A stretch of 64,000 nucleotides of DNA from Microvirga arabica (GTDB taxonomy: Bacteria > Pseudomonadota > Alphaproteobacteria > Rhizobiales > Beijerinckiaceae): the NCBI RefSeq assembly GCF_016811235.1, contig NZ_JAFBID010000023.1, positions 1 to 64,000 on the forward strand. Reading direction: 5' to 3'. A program made the translations under genes and the position numbers. Shown here piece by piece: positions 46,024-55,695 of the stretch. Every line of letters begins with the position of its first letter. The stretch's first letter is position 1. The notes beneath the pieces are model-generated. The model searched no databases. It had not been told where the DNA came from and saw only the letters and a list, made by a program, of their open reading frames with translations.

Positions 46024-46632
46024 ATGATACGTGGCATCCTCATACTGCTTGGTCTGCTGCTGGCGCATCCTGCGACGGCTCAAGACTTTATCATCGGGGA
46101 GGGCGGATGGCATCTCGAGCGCCTGGCGGATGACTTCGTTGTGCTGCGCACCGATATGCAGCAGGTGAAATCGGGAGCCTTGGGGTCGCAAAGAGGAATC
46201 TTGATGTTGACCTGCGAGCGTCAGGCCCGCCGCATCCGGTTCCAGGTCGGCAGTGCGGCGCAACTGCCCACCACCCGGCAGTCTGAGCTCGGGCGCGCCC
46301 GCGTCCGAGGCGAGCGTGAGGGCGCCTCCCTCGTGCTGAAGTCCGTGAGCCCGGCAGTGCGCATTTTTGAAGACGGTAGCTTCGAGTTTGTTGAGGCGAT
46401 CGGCTTCAGCGATCCGGTGATGCGGGAGTTCCTCGAGTTGTTGCAGCGGGTGCCCAAGAAACTCGAGATCCTGCTGTTCAAGGGCGCTGAAACGAGGGCG
46501 TTCCTGCGCGGGACGGCATCCCGCTTCCATGTGGTGCGGCTCGAAGAGAGCCTTGGCGCCGTCTATGGCTTCGAGGGTCTGTGCTTTCGCGCGCCGAAGT
46601 TCAGCCCTCAAAATCGCACGCTGCGGCCATGA
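46024..46632 (+). CDS. Secreted hypothetical protein, 202 aa
   Basis: AGGGGGC precedes ATG 46024. Signal peptide (MIRGILILLGLLLAHPATAQ), then a beta-rich domain (GWHLERLADDFVVLRTD, GILMLTCERQARRIRFQVG, AETRAFLRGTASRFHVV). No known family. Periplasmic location likely. Confidence 0.65.
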   Translation: MIRGILILLGLLLAHPATAQDFIIGEGGWHLERLADDFVVLRTDMQQVKSGALGSQRGILMLTCERQARRIRFQVGSAAQLPTTRQSELGRARVRGEREGASLVLKSVSPAVRIFEDGSFEFVEAIGFSDPVMREFLELLQRVPKKLEILLFKGAETRAFLRGTASRFHVVRLEESLGAVYGFEGLCFRAPKFSPQNRTLRP

Positions 46633-47938
46633 AGCGATCGTCAATCGACGGGCTTGGCGCAGCATGCAGAGATTTGCGAACCATCCCGTCTGACCGTGAT
46701 CTCCCAGCGCAGGGTTTTGTCTGACCAACCGGTTTCAGGATGAGCAGGGATTGGTTGTGCCGGCCTGCTGTCGTCCATCAGTGTGATGGGTCGCTTTCCC
46801 CTGCTCAACCCCGAGCCGGTGCGCTCGATCATCTGGTGTTTGCTGCCATCGGCGCGCCAGAGCGGACGTCCGATGACAAACGCCTCGATGCGCCCGCACC
46901 ATGCTTGCCTCCCGATCCAGGCCAGCCATTCGGGGGCTTACCTGCGATGCCGCATAAAGATGTCGACCAGAACGTACATCGGCCAGGAGAGAAGGAATGC
47001 GACCTCATGAACGATGCTCTTGCGTTCTGCCAGCTCCTTGGGCGGAGCCATGGTCAGAAGCACCCCTCCAATCGCAATCAGGCAGTAGATGTTCCACACG
47101 AGATTCAGAATCCAAAAGAAGTTCCACCAAGATCGTTCTTGGAAACACCTTAAGCTAAAGCATTGTTCCAAAAGCTGCTAGATGTTCTGTCGATGCAATG
47201 CGTGGCGACACCGATGCATCCGACGGATTAGCTCGCCAGGATTTTAGAGTTCTATTCCTCACCATCGGTGCCATGCGCCAATAGGTCGCTCAGCTGCAGC
47301 TGGTCTACACAACTTAAATTTCTGAGAGCGGGCGATGAGGCGTACGCCCGTCTAGGCGCGCAGGCATTGCGAGTGGCCGCTGATCGCTCAGCATGGAATG
47401 ATCCTGCCTGACCATGTCTGGCTCCAAGGACGATCCGTTCAAAGGGCAGGGGCCTCTTGGGGGCGCTCCGACGGGTTGGAACTTCTGCGGCTTGGCTCGG
47501 GCGACCTGCCGGTGATCTCCCGCGTTTTCGCGAGAGCGCAGGCCTCATGCTTCGGTCCCATGATCTCCGCAACATCCGCCCCGCCGAATTCCGAGGCCTA
47601 AGCAGGCTCCGCAATGCGCCGCTCGCGCACGCCATTGATCTTCACTCCGCATCGTACGCACCGGCCTGCCGTTCTCACACACTGTTAATCGGCGGTGAGC
47701 CTGCAGCGAAGTGTTGTGCCGTCGTCCTCACTCTCGACGAATACCATCACGGCCTCCGTTGGGTTCGGCTGAAAGCGATGTCAGATGTTGCTTGTGGGTC
47801 CTTGGTCGGCATCGGCAAGAAGAGTAATTATCCGCTCGAACAGCAGATTGAAGTCAGACAGGGAGGCTGAGGTTCGGGGTACGCAGCGGGGGGATGACCA
47901 ACTGTCTTGCGCCAGTGTATTCCCTTGATACCCTGGGC
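46633..47938. other. 1.3 kb sparse region
   Basis: Holds one probable small membrane protein (46938-47171). A 63-codon minus frame at 46641-46832 ending GWSDKTLRWEITVRRDGSQ has some natural character but no start signal. Nothing else recognised. Confidence 0.4.
46938..47171 (-). CDS. Small two-helix membrane protein
   Basis: Up to 77 aa from a TTG at 47171; a GTG at 47099 is an alternative. Two hydrophobic segments: WILNLVWNIYCLIAIGGVLL and EVAFLLSWPMYVLVDIF, ending MRHRR. Composition typical of a real membrane peptide; start not settled. Confidence 0.5.
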   Translation of the reverse strand: MEQCFSLRCFQERSWWNFFWILNLVWNIYCLIAIGGVLLTMAPPKELAERKSIVHEVAFLLSWPMYVLVDIFMRHRR

Positions 47939-49177
47939 CTAGAAAAGGCAGGTCCTCGCGTATTTCGCGAGGGTAAAGCTGGCCCTGGCGTGCTGCTTGG
48001 TTCTAAACTGCTTTCGCAAATCAGCCAAACGCTGCTCAGCGAGGGAGTAGTCGTCCTGCGGTGGCGAAATTGGCGTTGAAAGAGCTGGGACCTGAACCTC
48101 CGCTTTCTGCTCTGCCTCCTCGCCCCCGAGCTCCTCGTCAGCAAGATCTTTGACCTGCGAACCAGCCGCGTCATGGAATGACAGCATGCTCGAATGCTCA
48201 CCCACACAGGCCGCATCTGCCGCATCAGATATCAGAGACAACAGAGCCGGAGGTTGCTCCACCACAGCAGAAGGCTTAGTGTCCGCTTGACGGAGCGCAT
48301 CCTCAGGCTGAGACATCTCCAGCCCCTGTGTTACAGACAACGGGGCCAATGCCCCATCGCCAGAGATTCCGCCCTCGTGAAGAATGCATTCGCTTGTGGG
48401 GTTCTCAGCCCATTCCCTGTTTTCTGACCCAGAAACAGAGCTGGCTGTCAGAACGTCTGATGCCTCTAAGTGCGCCGCTTCAGGAACAGGGACTAGCGCC
48501 GGCGTGTCATAGGTCACGAGCACTTGGAAGGGGTCCGCAGGAGCGTCGGATTGAGCCTTCGCTCGTGCCACAATCATCACAGCGGTATGGGCCGCCTCCA
48601 GGCCAAAGCGCGCGTGAGTATCGGCAGCATCAAGCAAAGCGGCTGACCGGGCGTGCTTCTGCTTCAGAGGAAGCGAGCTTGCCTGAGCCTGCTCCACCTC
48701 CTCCAGTTGTGCCAGCGCCGCTGCAAGGCTGCGCCTGGCCTCGGCTGCCTTTTCCGTTGCTTTGGCGTGAACGTCCCGTGGAACCTCGCGGGGCAACTCG
48801 GCGAAGGCCTCATCGAAGGGTTCGATCGCCGCGCGGGCCTCGGCGAGCCCGCTGATTTGATCGATGATGGTGACAAGAGCGGTCACTGTTTCCTGCAGCT
48901 GCTCAATCAGCCCCGCCAACACATGGGCCGACACATAGCCGTGCAGACGCTCAACGAGAGCCGACAGGGATGCCGCCACCGCAGGGTCCGGTGGGGCAAG
49001 GCGCGCCGCATCGGCAAGAGCAATGATCTGGTCCAGATCGCTGGACCAATCACTCCCAGCCACTTGTTCATCCGGCCGAGAGCTGGAATCCATCACGGGC
49101 TGAGCAGGTGCTCCCGTCGGCGCAGCATGCCCTGTCTCGAGGGTCTCATCCGATTGCCAATACAGCGATGCTGACAT
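47939..49177 (-). CDS. Acidic helical protein, 412 aa, unknown
   Basis: ATG at 49177 chosen over a GTG three codons upstream. The N-terminal 200 residues are helical and coiled-coil-like (SALVERLHGYVSAHVLAGLI, ATEKAAEARRSLAAALAQLE). The rest is acidic and low complexity with Ser/Pro/Glu (EELGGEEAEQKAEVQVPALS), ending in a short basic part. No signal peptide or known domain. Confidence 0.6.
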   Translation of the reverse strand: MSASLYWQSDETLETGHAAPTGAPAQPVMDSSSRPDEQVAGSDWSSDLDQIIALADAARLAPPDPAVAASLSALVERLHGYVSAHVLAGLIEQLQETVTALVTIIDQISGLAEARAAIEPFDEAFAELPREVPRDVHAKATEKAAEARRSLAAALAQLEEVEQAQASSLPLKQKHARSAALLDAADTHARFGLEAAHTAVMIVARAKAQSDAPADPFQVLVTYDTPALVPVPEAAHLEASDVLTASSVSGSENREWAENPTSECILHEGGISGDGALAPLSVTQGLEMSQPEDALRQADTKPSAVVEQPPALLSLISDAADAACVGEHSSMLSFHDAAGSQVKDLADEELGGEEAEQKAEVQVPALSTPISPPQDDYSLAEQRLADLRKQFRTKQHARASFTLAKYARTCLF

Positions 49178-49667
49178 GCGGGGCACTCATGAAGGGGAGA
49201 TCTTCACATCTCCAGTGTTCAGAAAAGGCATTTCAAGCCTCCACAAGCGCGAACCATCGCGCCTCAGTCCTGAGCGGGTAAGCGGTCAACCGTTTTCTGC
49301 AGTGCCTCATCTCAGTTACATAGATCCCACCAGCCGACCGTAACGCGCTTGATGCGGCAGTCATAGTCAGCCAGAGGCTCTATGTCCTTCGGTCTATCTG
49401 CCTTGCTCCATCCTCTGAATCCTTAACGCCGTGGCGCACGTGCTCCCAAGTGCGACCCAGTTCAAGTCGGGGCAGGGCCGGTCCCCGTCAGGAGTGGGCG
49501 CTCGCCGTTGCTTGGACAACAAACGCGCGATCTGGAGCGGGCGCGGACGGAGCAAGGCCCCGGGGTTACCCCACCTGCCATGGGGAGCCATCCCACTCTG
49601 CGGGAACGCTTTCAGACCCGGCGCATTGAGCCAAGGGGCGTCATCGACGGTAAGGACGGGGCTTCCC
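49178..49667. other. Gap, no gene seen
   Basis: About 490 bases with no convincing coding signal. Confidence 0.4.
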
Positions 49668-49760
49668 ATGCGCTCCGAGATCAGAACCACACTTCGCTTA
49701 GCCCTTCTGGCCTTCATGGCATCATACGTGTTCAACCTCGTGCTGATCATCGATCTGTAG
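49668..49760 (+). CDS. Possible 30-aa single-helix membrane peptide
   Basis: MRSEIRTTLRLALLAFMASY followed by VFNLVLIIDL-stop: a basic start and one membrane helix. AAGGACGGGG lies upstream. It ends five bases before the next ATG, so the two may be co-translated. Confidence 0.4.
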   Translation: MRSEIRTTLRLALLAFMASYVFNLVLIIDL

Positions 49761-49765
49761 GGACG

Positions 49766-50140
49766 ATGGAAATCAAGCGGCATCACATCATTGCTCTCGT
49801 CGTGCTCCAGGTTTTGATGAGCATCGTTTGGGTGCTCGAGACCTGGCCCAGGAAGCCCACCGGCTACATCACGGCCCAGCAGACACTGCTGTGCCCATCC
49901 CCTGATGTGTGGGCACTGCTGGCCGCCCATCCGACCCTGGTGGAGGCCCTCCGCTGCCGCAGGCTTCCCCCAGGCGTGCGGGTGGTGCGCGCGGCTGACA
50001 CAACCCTGGAGCCGCCGGGGGTGTGGCGACTTTACCTGTACGACGCGCTTGATGCCGGAGTGCTGGATGGCGGATGGGGCCGGAGCATGGATTTTCGTAT
50101 GCCGGATGGTTCTGCGATCATCAATGCGACCATGGCTTAA
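49766..50140 (+). CDS. Small membrane-anchored or exported protein
   Basis: 124 aa. MEIKRHHIIALVVLQVLMSI is an uncleaved anchor or signal, then CPSPDVWALLAAHPTLVEAL, LYLYDALDAGVLDGGWG. No known family. Probably in one transcript with the 30-codon gene before it. Confidence 0.55.
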   Translation: MEIKRHHIIALVVLQVLMSIVWVLETWPRKPTGYITAQQTLLCPSPDVWALLAAHPTLVEALRCRRLPPGVRVVRAADTTLEPPGVWRLYLYDALDAGVLDGGWGRSMDFRMPDGSAIINATMA

Positions 50141-50615
50141 GCGAACCTGTGTCGTGTCTGCGTCTACAAACAGGCATGCCTATCCAAGATCGGTAACAAA
50201 GGCTTTGCGTGCTGTTGGTTGGCCGAGCGCCTCGCGCTTGGCGCGTCAACGCCTGCAAGGTCCGGCGCTCCTGCCGCGCCTCCCGAGCATAAAGCCCCGT
50301 TTTCAATGCATTGCGGTGCCGCATGCTGCTCACCGCCGGAGGCTACAGTTCCCGTCTATGTCGCGCCTGCGACAAAGATCGTTTGGAAGGCTCTTATACC
50401 CAAGTGAAGAAGTTCTGACCCGCAGGATTAATTGGGGGAGTTGCCCGCGAGCGTGTCTCTGAAGTCAGAACTTTGATGGATGGGTATTATGCCTCACCCA
50501 GCCAAAACAAAGCGGCAGCCCCCTCGCACATCCGCATCATGACCGCCGTAAACACAAGACCAAGCTCAATCTGTCTAGCGCAACGCTCAAGGAAATTCTC
50601 AGCCGAGACTACGGT
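50141..50615. other. Gap, no gene seen
   Basis: About 475 bases; no terminator or coding frame recognised. Confidence 0.4.
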
Positions 50616-51875
50616 TCAGCAGTTGTTGATAGGGTAGCCATTAGCGTCAGGCCCCCTGTGCTCTTCCCAATCACGTCTTACGATGCGCCACACAAGTCCA
50701 AGCAGTGCAATGAGTGTCAGCCCCGCCAGAGACAAAGGTATGCCTCTGTCTGCACCAGTGAAATCAAGCGATATCTTTAAGTGGCTTTGGGCAAAGCCGA
50801 ACGCACTGGTAACGAAGCTCAGACCATATAAGGAGAGCCGCTCCAGCCTACCCCCTAACCGGATAATGTCAGGTAGCAACAGTGCAATGCCAATTCCATA
50901 AATTGCCAGATCATAATCGTAGGCATAGGGGCTGATTAGGAGAGATGCGATTGCTGCTAGGCCGAGTGATTGCCGGAGCGGGACACCGCGACGGCATGCG
51001 AGACTCACCAAGAGAAGAGAAAGGACAGCGACGACAATTTGCACCGCCATAGCAACCGTTGCTGGAACACCGAGCGTGCGAGAGGCGGCGTAGGCTGAGA
51101 CCATCCGGTGAAGGGGATATTCTCCCTTTCCGAGATAGGCCCGTGTCTCCTTAAGACCGTCGACGAATGCGGTCCAGATCTCAAACCCGAGTAGAGCTGT
51201 TGCGAGCGCTGAGGTGGCTATGACTACTGCCGCGGCGACCGCCGCGGAACGCCAGTGGCGGGAGATCAGGGTGTACACAGCAAAGGCAACCGCGAGATGT
51301 GGTTTGATGATCATCAAACCGAGCGGTAATCCAGCTATGGCTCGGCCATTTTGGAACCCTAGGCAAGTGAGGCCGATAAGAGTTCCGGTAAGAAACCCGT
51401 TCTGGCCACCTAAGAGTGTGATGGCGATAACCGGAAAGAGAAGTATTATAGCTAGGCCAAAGTACTCTTTCGCAAACACTTTCAGAGTAAGAAGATAAAC
51501 GATAAATGTACCAATGACGAAAATACTATACGCAACTCCGGGTGGCACAAGAGAAAGTGGAGCTATCAATAGATTGAATTGCGGTGGGTAGGTCCAGGGC
51601 ATAAAGCTGTCATCACCACTGAGGGTCTCTTGCGCTGCTCTCATTGTATGGGAATAGTACGCCTGATGGATCTCTCCTTTCCAAACCATCTCTGAAACTA
51701 GATAGAAGACGTCAAAATCAAGAAAACTTTCAGGGATCGTTCCCTTGCTAAATTCAGACGCTCTTTGGATTCCAATAAAGGCTAGGGCCGCCAGTATTCC
51801 AATGAGAACTGTAGCAATAAAATTAGTGGCACTGGATCTGGAAAGATCTTTACTATGTAACCAGTTCTTTATCAT
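50616..51875 (-). CDS. GT87-type (DUF2029) membrane glycosyltransferase
   Basis: 419 aa from ATG 51875 with GGAAAG upstream (a TTG at 51899 is possible). About ten helices. FLDFDVFYLVSEMVWKGEIH carries the GT-C acidic motif and WTYPPQFNLLIAPLSLVPPG is the family signature, with MIIKPHLAVAFAVY later. Members use polyprenyl-phosphate sugars (for example mannosyltransferases). Target unknown. Confidence 0.8.
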   Translation of the reverse strand: MIKNWLHSKDLSRSSATNFIATVLIGILAALAFIGIQRASEFSKGTIPESFLDFDVFYLVSEMVWKGEIHQAYYSHTMRAAQETLSGDDSFMPWTYPPQFNLLIAPLSLVPPGVAYSIFVIGTFIVYLLTLKVFAKEYFGLAIILLFPVIAITLLGGQNGFLTGTLIGLTCLGFQNGRAIAGLPLGLMIIKPHLAVAFAVYTLISRHWRSAAVAAAVVIATSALATALLGFEIWTAFVDGLKETRAYLGKGEYPLHRMVSAYAASRTLGVPATVAMAVQIVVAVLSLLLVSLACRRGVPLRQSLGLAAIASLLISPYAYDYDLAIYGIGIALLLPDIIRLGGRLERLSLYGLSFVTSAFGFAQSHLKISLDFTGADRGIPLSLAGLTLIALLGLVWRIVRRDWEEHRGPDANGYPINNC

Positions 51876-52298
51876 CCGGCGCAACTTTCCAGGTCTCAAG
51901 TTCGCTCAATCTAAGGAGCAATCCTGTGGCTCATAATACCGCCAAGCTAAAATCCCATGGACTTGCTGGCTTAGCAATGCACCAGAATTGGGCAGAGATG
52001 TAGGCCGCTAGGATGGGGCACGATTTCGTAGAGATGAAACCCCTGCTCGATGATAATCCTGACCCGTAGACTGGTTCATTTAGAAGACAATCTTTTCGGG
52101 CATTTTGCTCTTTGGAGAGCGTCAGCACTGAGCCAATCTTAGCTCAAGTGCCGAAGTCACAGTCAAAGCGAACCTTCCACTAAACCATAAAGATTGTAAT
52201 TTGTCTTAACGCACTCTCTCTTGCGAGTTTTCGTCCTACGCTGGTAGCGACGAAGGAGAAAGGTTTCTGCGATCAACCAGCTTTCACATGAGAAAAGG
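51876..52298. other. Gap between two minus-strand genes
   Basis: About 420 bases, AT-richer; promoter of the GT87 gene expected here. No gene seen. Confidence 0.4.
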
Positions 52299-53813
52299 TT
52301 ACATAGCAGCAAATACTATGACGCAGGCGGCGGCCACCGTAAGAAGGCTGCCACGGTCCTTGAGGGCGAACACTACAGGATCGTCATCCATGATCCGCCG
52401 CCCGGCAAGCATCAGCGCCCGTGCTATCCAGAACATGAGCAGCGGGCCCACGAGCCAAAGGAGCTGAGGGCGCGAATAGAGTTCGTTGACGCTGTCGCTC
52501 GAGATGTAGAGGGCCAGGATCGTGACAGCGTTGAAGCCTGCAGCTGCAGCCAGGGCCGCTACAATGTCCAAGTCGCTGTTCTTGTAGTCGCGGCTGGTGG
52601 GGTCGGGCAAGTTGGCGTCGCGCCGAGCGGCCAGTTCCACGTAGCGCTTGATCAGGGCAAGCGACATGAAGATCATCATGCTGAAGGCGATCAGCCATTC
52701 CGATACAACCACCGATGCCGCGACGGCGCCTCCGATGACTCGAACCGAGTAGAGGCCGGCCAAGGTGATCACGTCCACTACCATCATGCGCTTGAGCACA
52801 AAGGAATAGGCGGTGGTCAGGGCGAAATAGCCAAGCAGCACGCCTAGGAACGACAGCGACACGGCGGACCCGACAGCCAAGGCCCCGAGAAAGAGAACGG
52901 GTATGGCCATCACGCCGTGCATCAGAGGAATGGCGCCGCTCGGCAGGGGGCGCTTGCACTTGCTGCGATGCCCCCGGTCGTCCTGCAGATCTACCAGGTC
53001 GTTGAGAATGTAGATGCTTGAGGCGCAGAGCGAGAAGGCAACGAAGGCCAGAACAGCCTGGGTTATGGCCTCCAGCGTGAACAGATGTGCCGCTAGAAGC
53101 GGGAGGAAGATGAGCGCGTTCTTGGCGTATTGATGCACACGCAACATCTTGGCCCAGGTCCGCCACGTCGGGCGCGCATGGTTCAGGTGCTCGGCATCAG
53201 GGCACTGGCGCGCAAGCCTTCTCCGCACGCCGGCAGGAGTGCGGATGGCGATGGACTTGGCAGCCTTTTCCCAGACGGGAAGATCTGCGGCGTCATTGCC
53301 GACATAATCGAAGCCGCGCTCGCCAAAGGCTTCGACGAGCTGCTGGGCCTTCCTGTGCCCGGCTAAGTTCGTGGTCTCGTTGGAGGCAAACCATCCCGTA
53401 AAGAGGCCAAGGTGGTCGGCGATGCTCTCCACCAGACGTTCATGGCTGGCGGAAGCGAGGTAAACGGGATGTCCTGCAGCTCTGGCCTGACGGATCAAGG
53501 CTAAGACCTCGGGATCATAAGGCAACGTTCCCGGATCGAAATCGACGGGTTCGGACAGGCGGTGCTTCAGGGCGGCCTTGCCACGGGAGAGTGCCGTCAG
53601 CATGTCGAGGATGGATTGCGGCCGGCGGCCCAATTCGGAGAAGGCGGTCTCGATCAGCAGATCGGAGGCAATCAGGGTGCCGTCCAGATCCACAACGAGA
53701 GGAAGATGCACGTTCTGGGTGCTGCGACGATCCCAAGGCCGCTCGCACGACTGATCGAGGCGGGGGCTGTAAGCGTTGGAGAAGAGAGGAGGTGTATCAG
53801 GTTCGTTTTTCAA
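52299..53813 (-). CDS. HAD phosphatase - UbiA prenyltransferase fusion
   Basis: 504 aa. N-terminal HAD domain (about 35-200): VVDLDGTLIASDLL, VYLASASHERLV and YVGNDAADLPVWEKA. C-terminal UbiA domain (about 215-504) with NDLVDLQDDRGHRSKCKRPL as first Asp-rich motif, SGAIPLMHG, and VLKRMMVVDVITLAGLYSVR. Resembles decaprenyl-phosphate phosphoribosyltransferase-type enzymes fused to their phosphatase, which would yield a polyprenyl-phosphate pentose. This could supply the GT87 enzyme encoded next to it. Confidence 0.82.
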   Translation of the reverse strand: MKNEPDTPPLFSNAYSPRLDQSCERPWDRRSTQNVHLPLVVDLDGTLIASDLLIETAFSELGRRPQSILDMLTALSRGKAALKHRLSEPVDFDPGTLPYDPEVLALIRQARAAGHPVYLASASHERLVESIADHLGLFTGWFASNETTNLAGHRKAQQLVEAFGERGFDYVGNDAADLPVWEKAAKSIAIRTPAGVRRRLARQCPDAEHLNHARPTWRTWAKMLRVHQYAKNALIFLPLLAAHLFTLEAITQAVLAFVAFSLCASSIYILNDLVDLQDDRGHRSKCKRPLPSGAIPLMHGVMAIPVLFLGALAVGSAVSLSFLGVLLGYFALTTAYSFVLKRMMVVDVITLAGLYSVRVIGGAVAASVVVSEWLIAFSMMIFMSLALIKRYVELAARRDANLPDPTSRDYKNSDLDIVAALAAAAGFNAVTILALYISSDSVNELYSRPQLLWLVGPLLMFWIARALMLAGRRIMDDDPVVFALKDRGSLLTVAAACVIVFAAM

Positions 53814-53900
53814 ATTTAAACTCTCTTTCGCTCAACAGCAGTGCCAACGGATCAGCCCAAGCACTCGCAGATCTAAGCTCATCGTAAACCCACAATTGCA

Positions 53901-54527
53901 CTATGGCGACGAGAGAAGGCCACGCGCCAACGTTCTGACCAAGAGGTGGGCCATGTCGCGAACAGAATCCGGCCCGATTGGTCCCAGTCCCCCGGTCCGC
54001 CCCAGATAGACAATCCCATGAACCCCGGACCAGAAGGCCCTGGCTATGAGCGGGGCCGCGTCGGCGGGGACCCCGGCGTCCGCCAACACCCGCTCGAGCA
54101 GCGCAAACAGCGCGGTCATCTCCTGGGCCACCCCCTCGGGTGCGGCCTCCACCTGATGCTCAAACAGCGCGCACCAGAGCTGGCCCTCCCGTTCCGCAAA
54201 GGCGATGTAGGCATCGGTGAGCGCCAAGAGCCGCTCCGCCACGCTGGCCTGCGGCCGGTCGGCCCGCGCCAGATCCTCCTTGAGCGCCGCGAGGGTGGGC
54301 AGATTGGCCGCGACGATGAGGCCATCCAGGCTGCCAAACAGCCGGTTAGTGAACCCCGGCGAGAACCCGGCCCGCTGGGTGATCTCGCGCCCGCTCACGT
54401 GCCGCAACCCCTTTTCCTGAATCAGGCTGCGGGCGGTCCCGATCAGCAGGTCTCGATCATGCTCCCGCCGCTCGCGGTCCTTGGGGCCACGACCCGGCCC
54501 CTGAGAAATTTCATAAACACTGTTCAT
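53901..54527 (-). CDS. TetR-family repressor
   Basis: 208 aa from ATG 54527. N-terminal helix-turn-helix: DLLIGTARSLIQEKGLRHVS, REITQRAGFSPGFTNRLFGS; C-terminal ligand domain. Divergent from the pspA operon with a palindromic operator between the starts. The start codons themselves encode AACAGTGTTTA, a half-match to that operator, suggesting autorepression. Confidence 0.88.
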   Translation of the reverse strand: MNSVYEISQGPGRGPKDRERREHDRDLLIGTARSLIQEKGLRHVSGREITQRAGFSPGFTNRLFGSLDGLIVAANLPTLAALKEDLARADRPQASVAERLLALTDAYIAFAEREGQLWCALFEHQVEAAPEGVAQEMTALFALLERVLADAGVPADAAPLIARAFWSGVHGIVYLGRTGGLGPIGPDSVRDMAHLLVRTLARGLLSSP

Positions 54528-54568
54528 GATGCTCTTGATGTCCGCAAAAAATCTGCTACGTTGGTTTT

Positions 54569-54583
54569 GTAAACAGCGTTTAC
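54569..54583. promoter_or_regulatory. Palindromic operator between tetR and pspA
   Basis: GTAAACAGCGTTTAC: perfect 6-bp arms with a 3-base centre, 45 bases upstream of the pspA ATG and 42 from the TetR start. A degenerate second copy (ataaacactgttcat) covers the TetR start codon at about 54512-54526. Confidence 0.7.
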
Positions 54584-54627
54584 AGTATGCCTTATCGGCC
54601 TCCAATGCCAGAGAAAAGGTTGCAGCG

Positions 54628-55341
54628 ATGTTACAAACAGTACTCACATTGATCCGAGGGGCCTGTGCCGACCAGGAGGAGGTCCTGCAGGCCACCGCGG
54701 CGCTCCCCTTGCTGCGGCAGCAGATCCGCGAGGCGGCCTCGGCGCTCGACACGGCCCGCCAGGACCTGGCCGCCGCGATGGCAGGGCTCAAGGAGGAGCA
54801 GCGCGTCCTGGACGGGATCAACGCCCAGATCGAGCGCCTCTCCACCGCGGCGCAAAAAGCGCTCCGGGATGACCGCGAGGATCTGGCCCGCCCGGCCGCC
54901 GTGCAGATTGCGGCCCTGGAGGATGAGCGCGCTGAGCGGGCGGCCAGCCTCCAGCAGCGGGAGGCCTGGGTTCAGGAGCAGCGCGCGATCGTCACGCAGG
55001 GCCGGACACGCCTGCGGCGTCTCGGCGAAGGCTACCGGTTCGCCCGGGTCGATGCCTCCTTGCGCCAGGCTGGCCTGTCAGGGCGCACAGGGGTGACCTC
55101 CTCGACCGGAAAGCTCGCCACCGCCGAAGCGACCCTGGCGCGGCTCAAGGAGCGCACCCGCCGGGATGCTGATTTCGATGAGGCCCTGCAATCGCTCCAT
55201 GACGCCGATGATGCGGCCACCGCCCTGGCGGACGCCGGCTACGGCCCCGCACTGAAGACCGACCCCAACGCTGTTCTGGCCCGTCTCAAGGCCCAGGCCG
55301 GATCCCCCGCAACCCCGAAGACTCCAGGAGACCATCAATGA
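54628..55341 (+). CDS. pspA: PspA/IM30-family membrane-stress protein
   Basis: 237 aa; AAAGG before ATG 54628. Long helical coiled coil with LLRQQIREAASALDTARQDL, AAQKALRDDREDLARPAAVQ and TLARLKERTRRDADFDEALQ, as in PspA/VIPP1. Coats damaged inner membrane. Overlaps the next gene by ATGA. Confidence 0.85.
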   Translation: MLQTVLTLIRGACADQEEVLQATAALPLLRQQIREAASALDTARQDLAAAMAGLKEEQRVLDGINAQIERLSTAAQKALRDDREDLARPAAVQIAALEDERAERAASLQQREAWVQEQRAIVTQGRTRLRRLGEGYRFARVDASLRQAGLSGRTGVTSSTGKLATAEATLARLKERTRRDADFDEALQSLHDADDAATALADAGYGPALKTDPNAVLARLKAQAGSPATPKTPGDHQ

Positions 55342-55604
55342 CCCCGCAGACCCCCCACACCGCATCCTGGAAAGCGTTCACGCTGGTGAGCTTCGGGCTG
55401 GCGCTCGGCATGCTTGCCCTGGGGATCTACGCCTTGCCGGCCGACCTCTGGGCCAAGGGCTATCTGGCCATGGCGGCCGTGTTCTCGGTCGGCTCGACCT
55501 TCACGCTGGCCAAGACCCAGCGGGACGAATACGAGGCGCGCCGCCTGATCAACCGCATCGACGAGGTCAAAACCGAGCGGTTGCTGCGCGAAGACGCCGT
55601 CTAA
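55338..55604 (+). CDS. YiaAB two-helix membrane protein
   Basis: 88 aa. WKAFTLVSFGLALGMLALGI, YALPADLWAKGYLAMAAVFS then TLAKTQRDEYEARR matches the YiaA/YiaB two-helix domain with its KTxRDE end. Coupled to pspA; likely its membrane partner. Confidence 0.85.
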   Translation: MTPQTPHTASWKAFTLVSFGLALGMLALGIYALPADLWAKGYLAMAAVFSVGSTFTLAKTQRDEYEARRLINRIDEVKTERLLREDAV

Positions 55605-55695
55605 TCCCAACGGCGCCCTTGTGCTTCCGCGGGGCCTGCTGGACAATGTTCCTGCCGGCCCTTCCACCGTCGCTCCCCCACCTTGAGAATGCCTG

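Noticed and set aside
45982..46728. 248-codon minus-strand frame
   Set aside because: Antisense to the secreted protein at 46024; no start signal.
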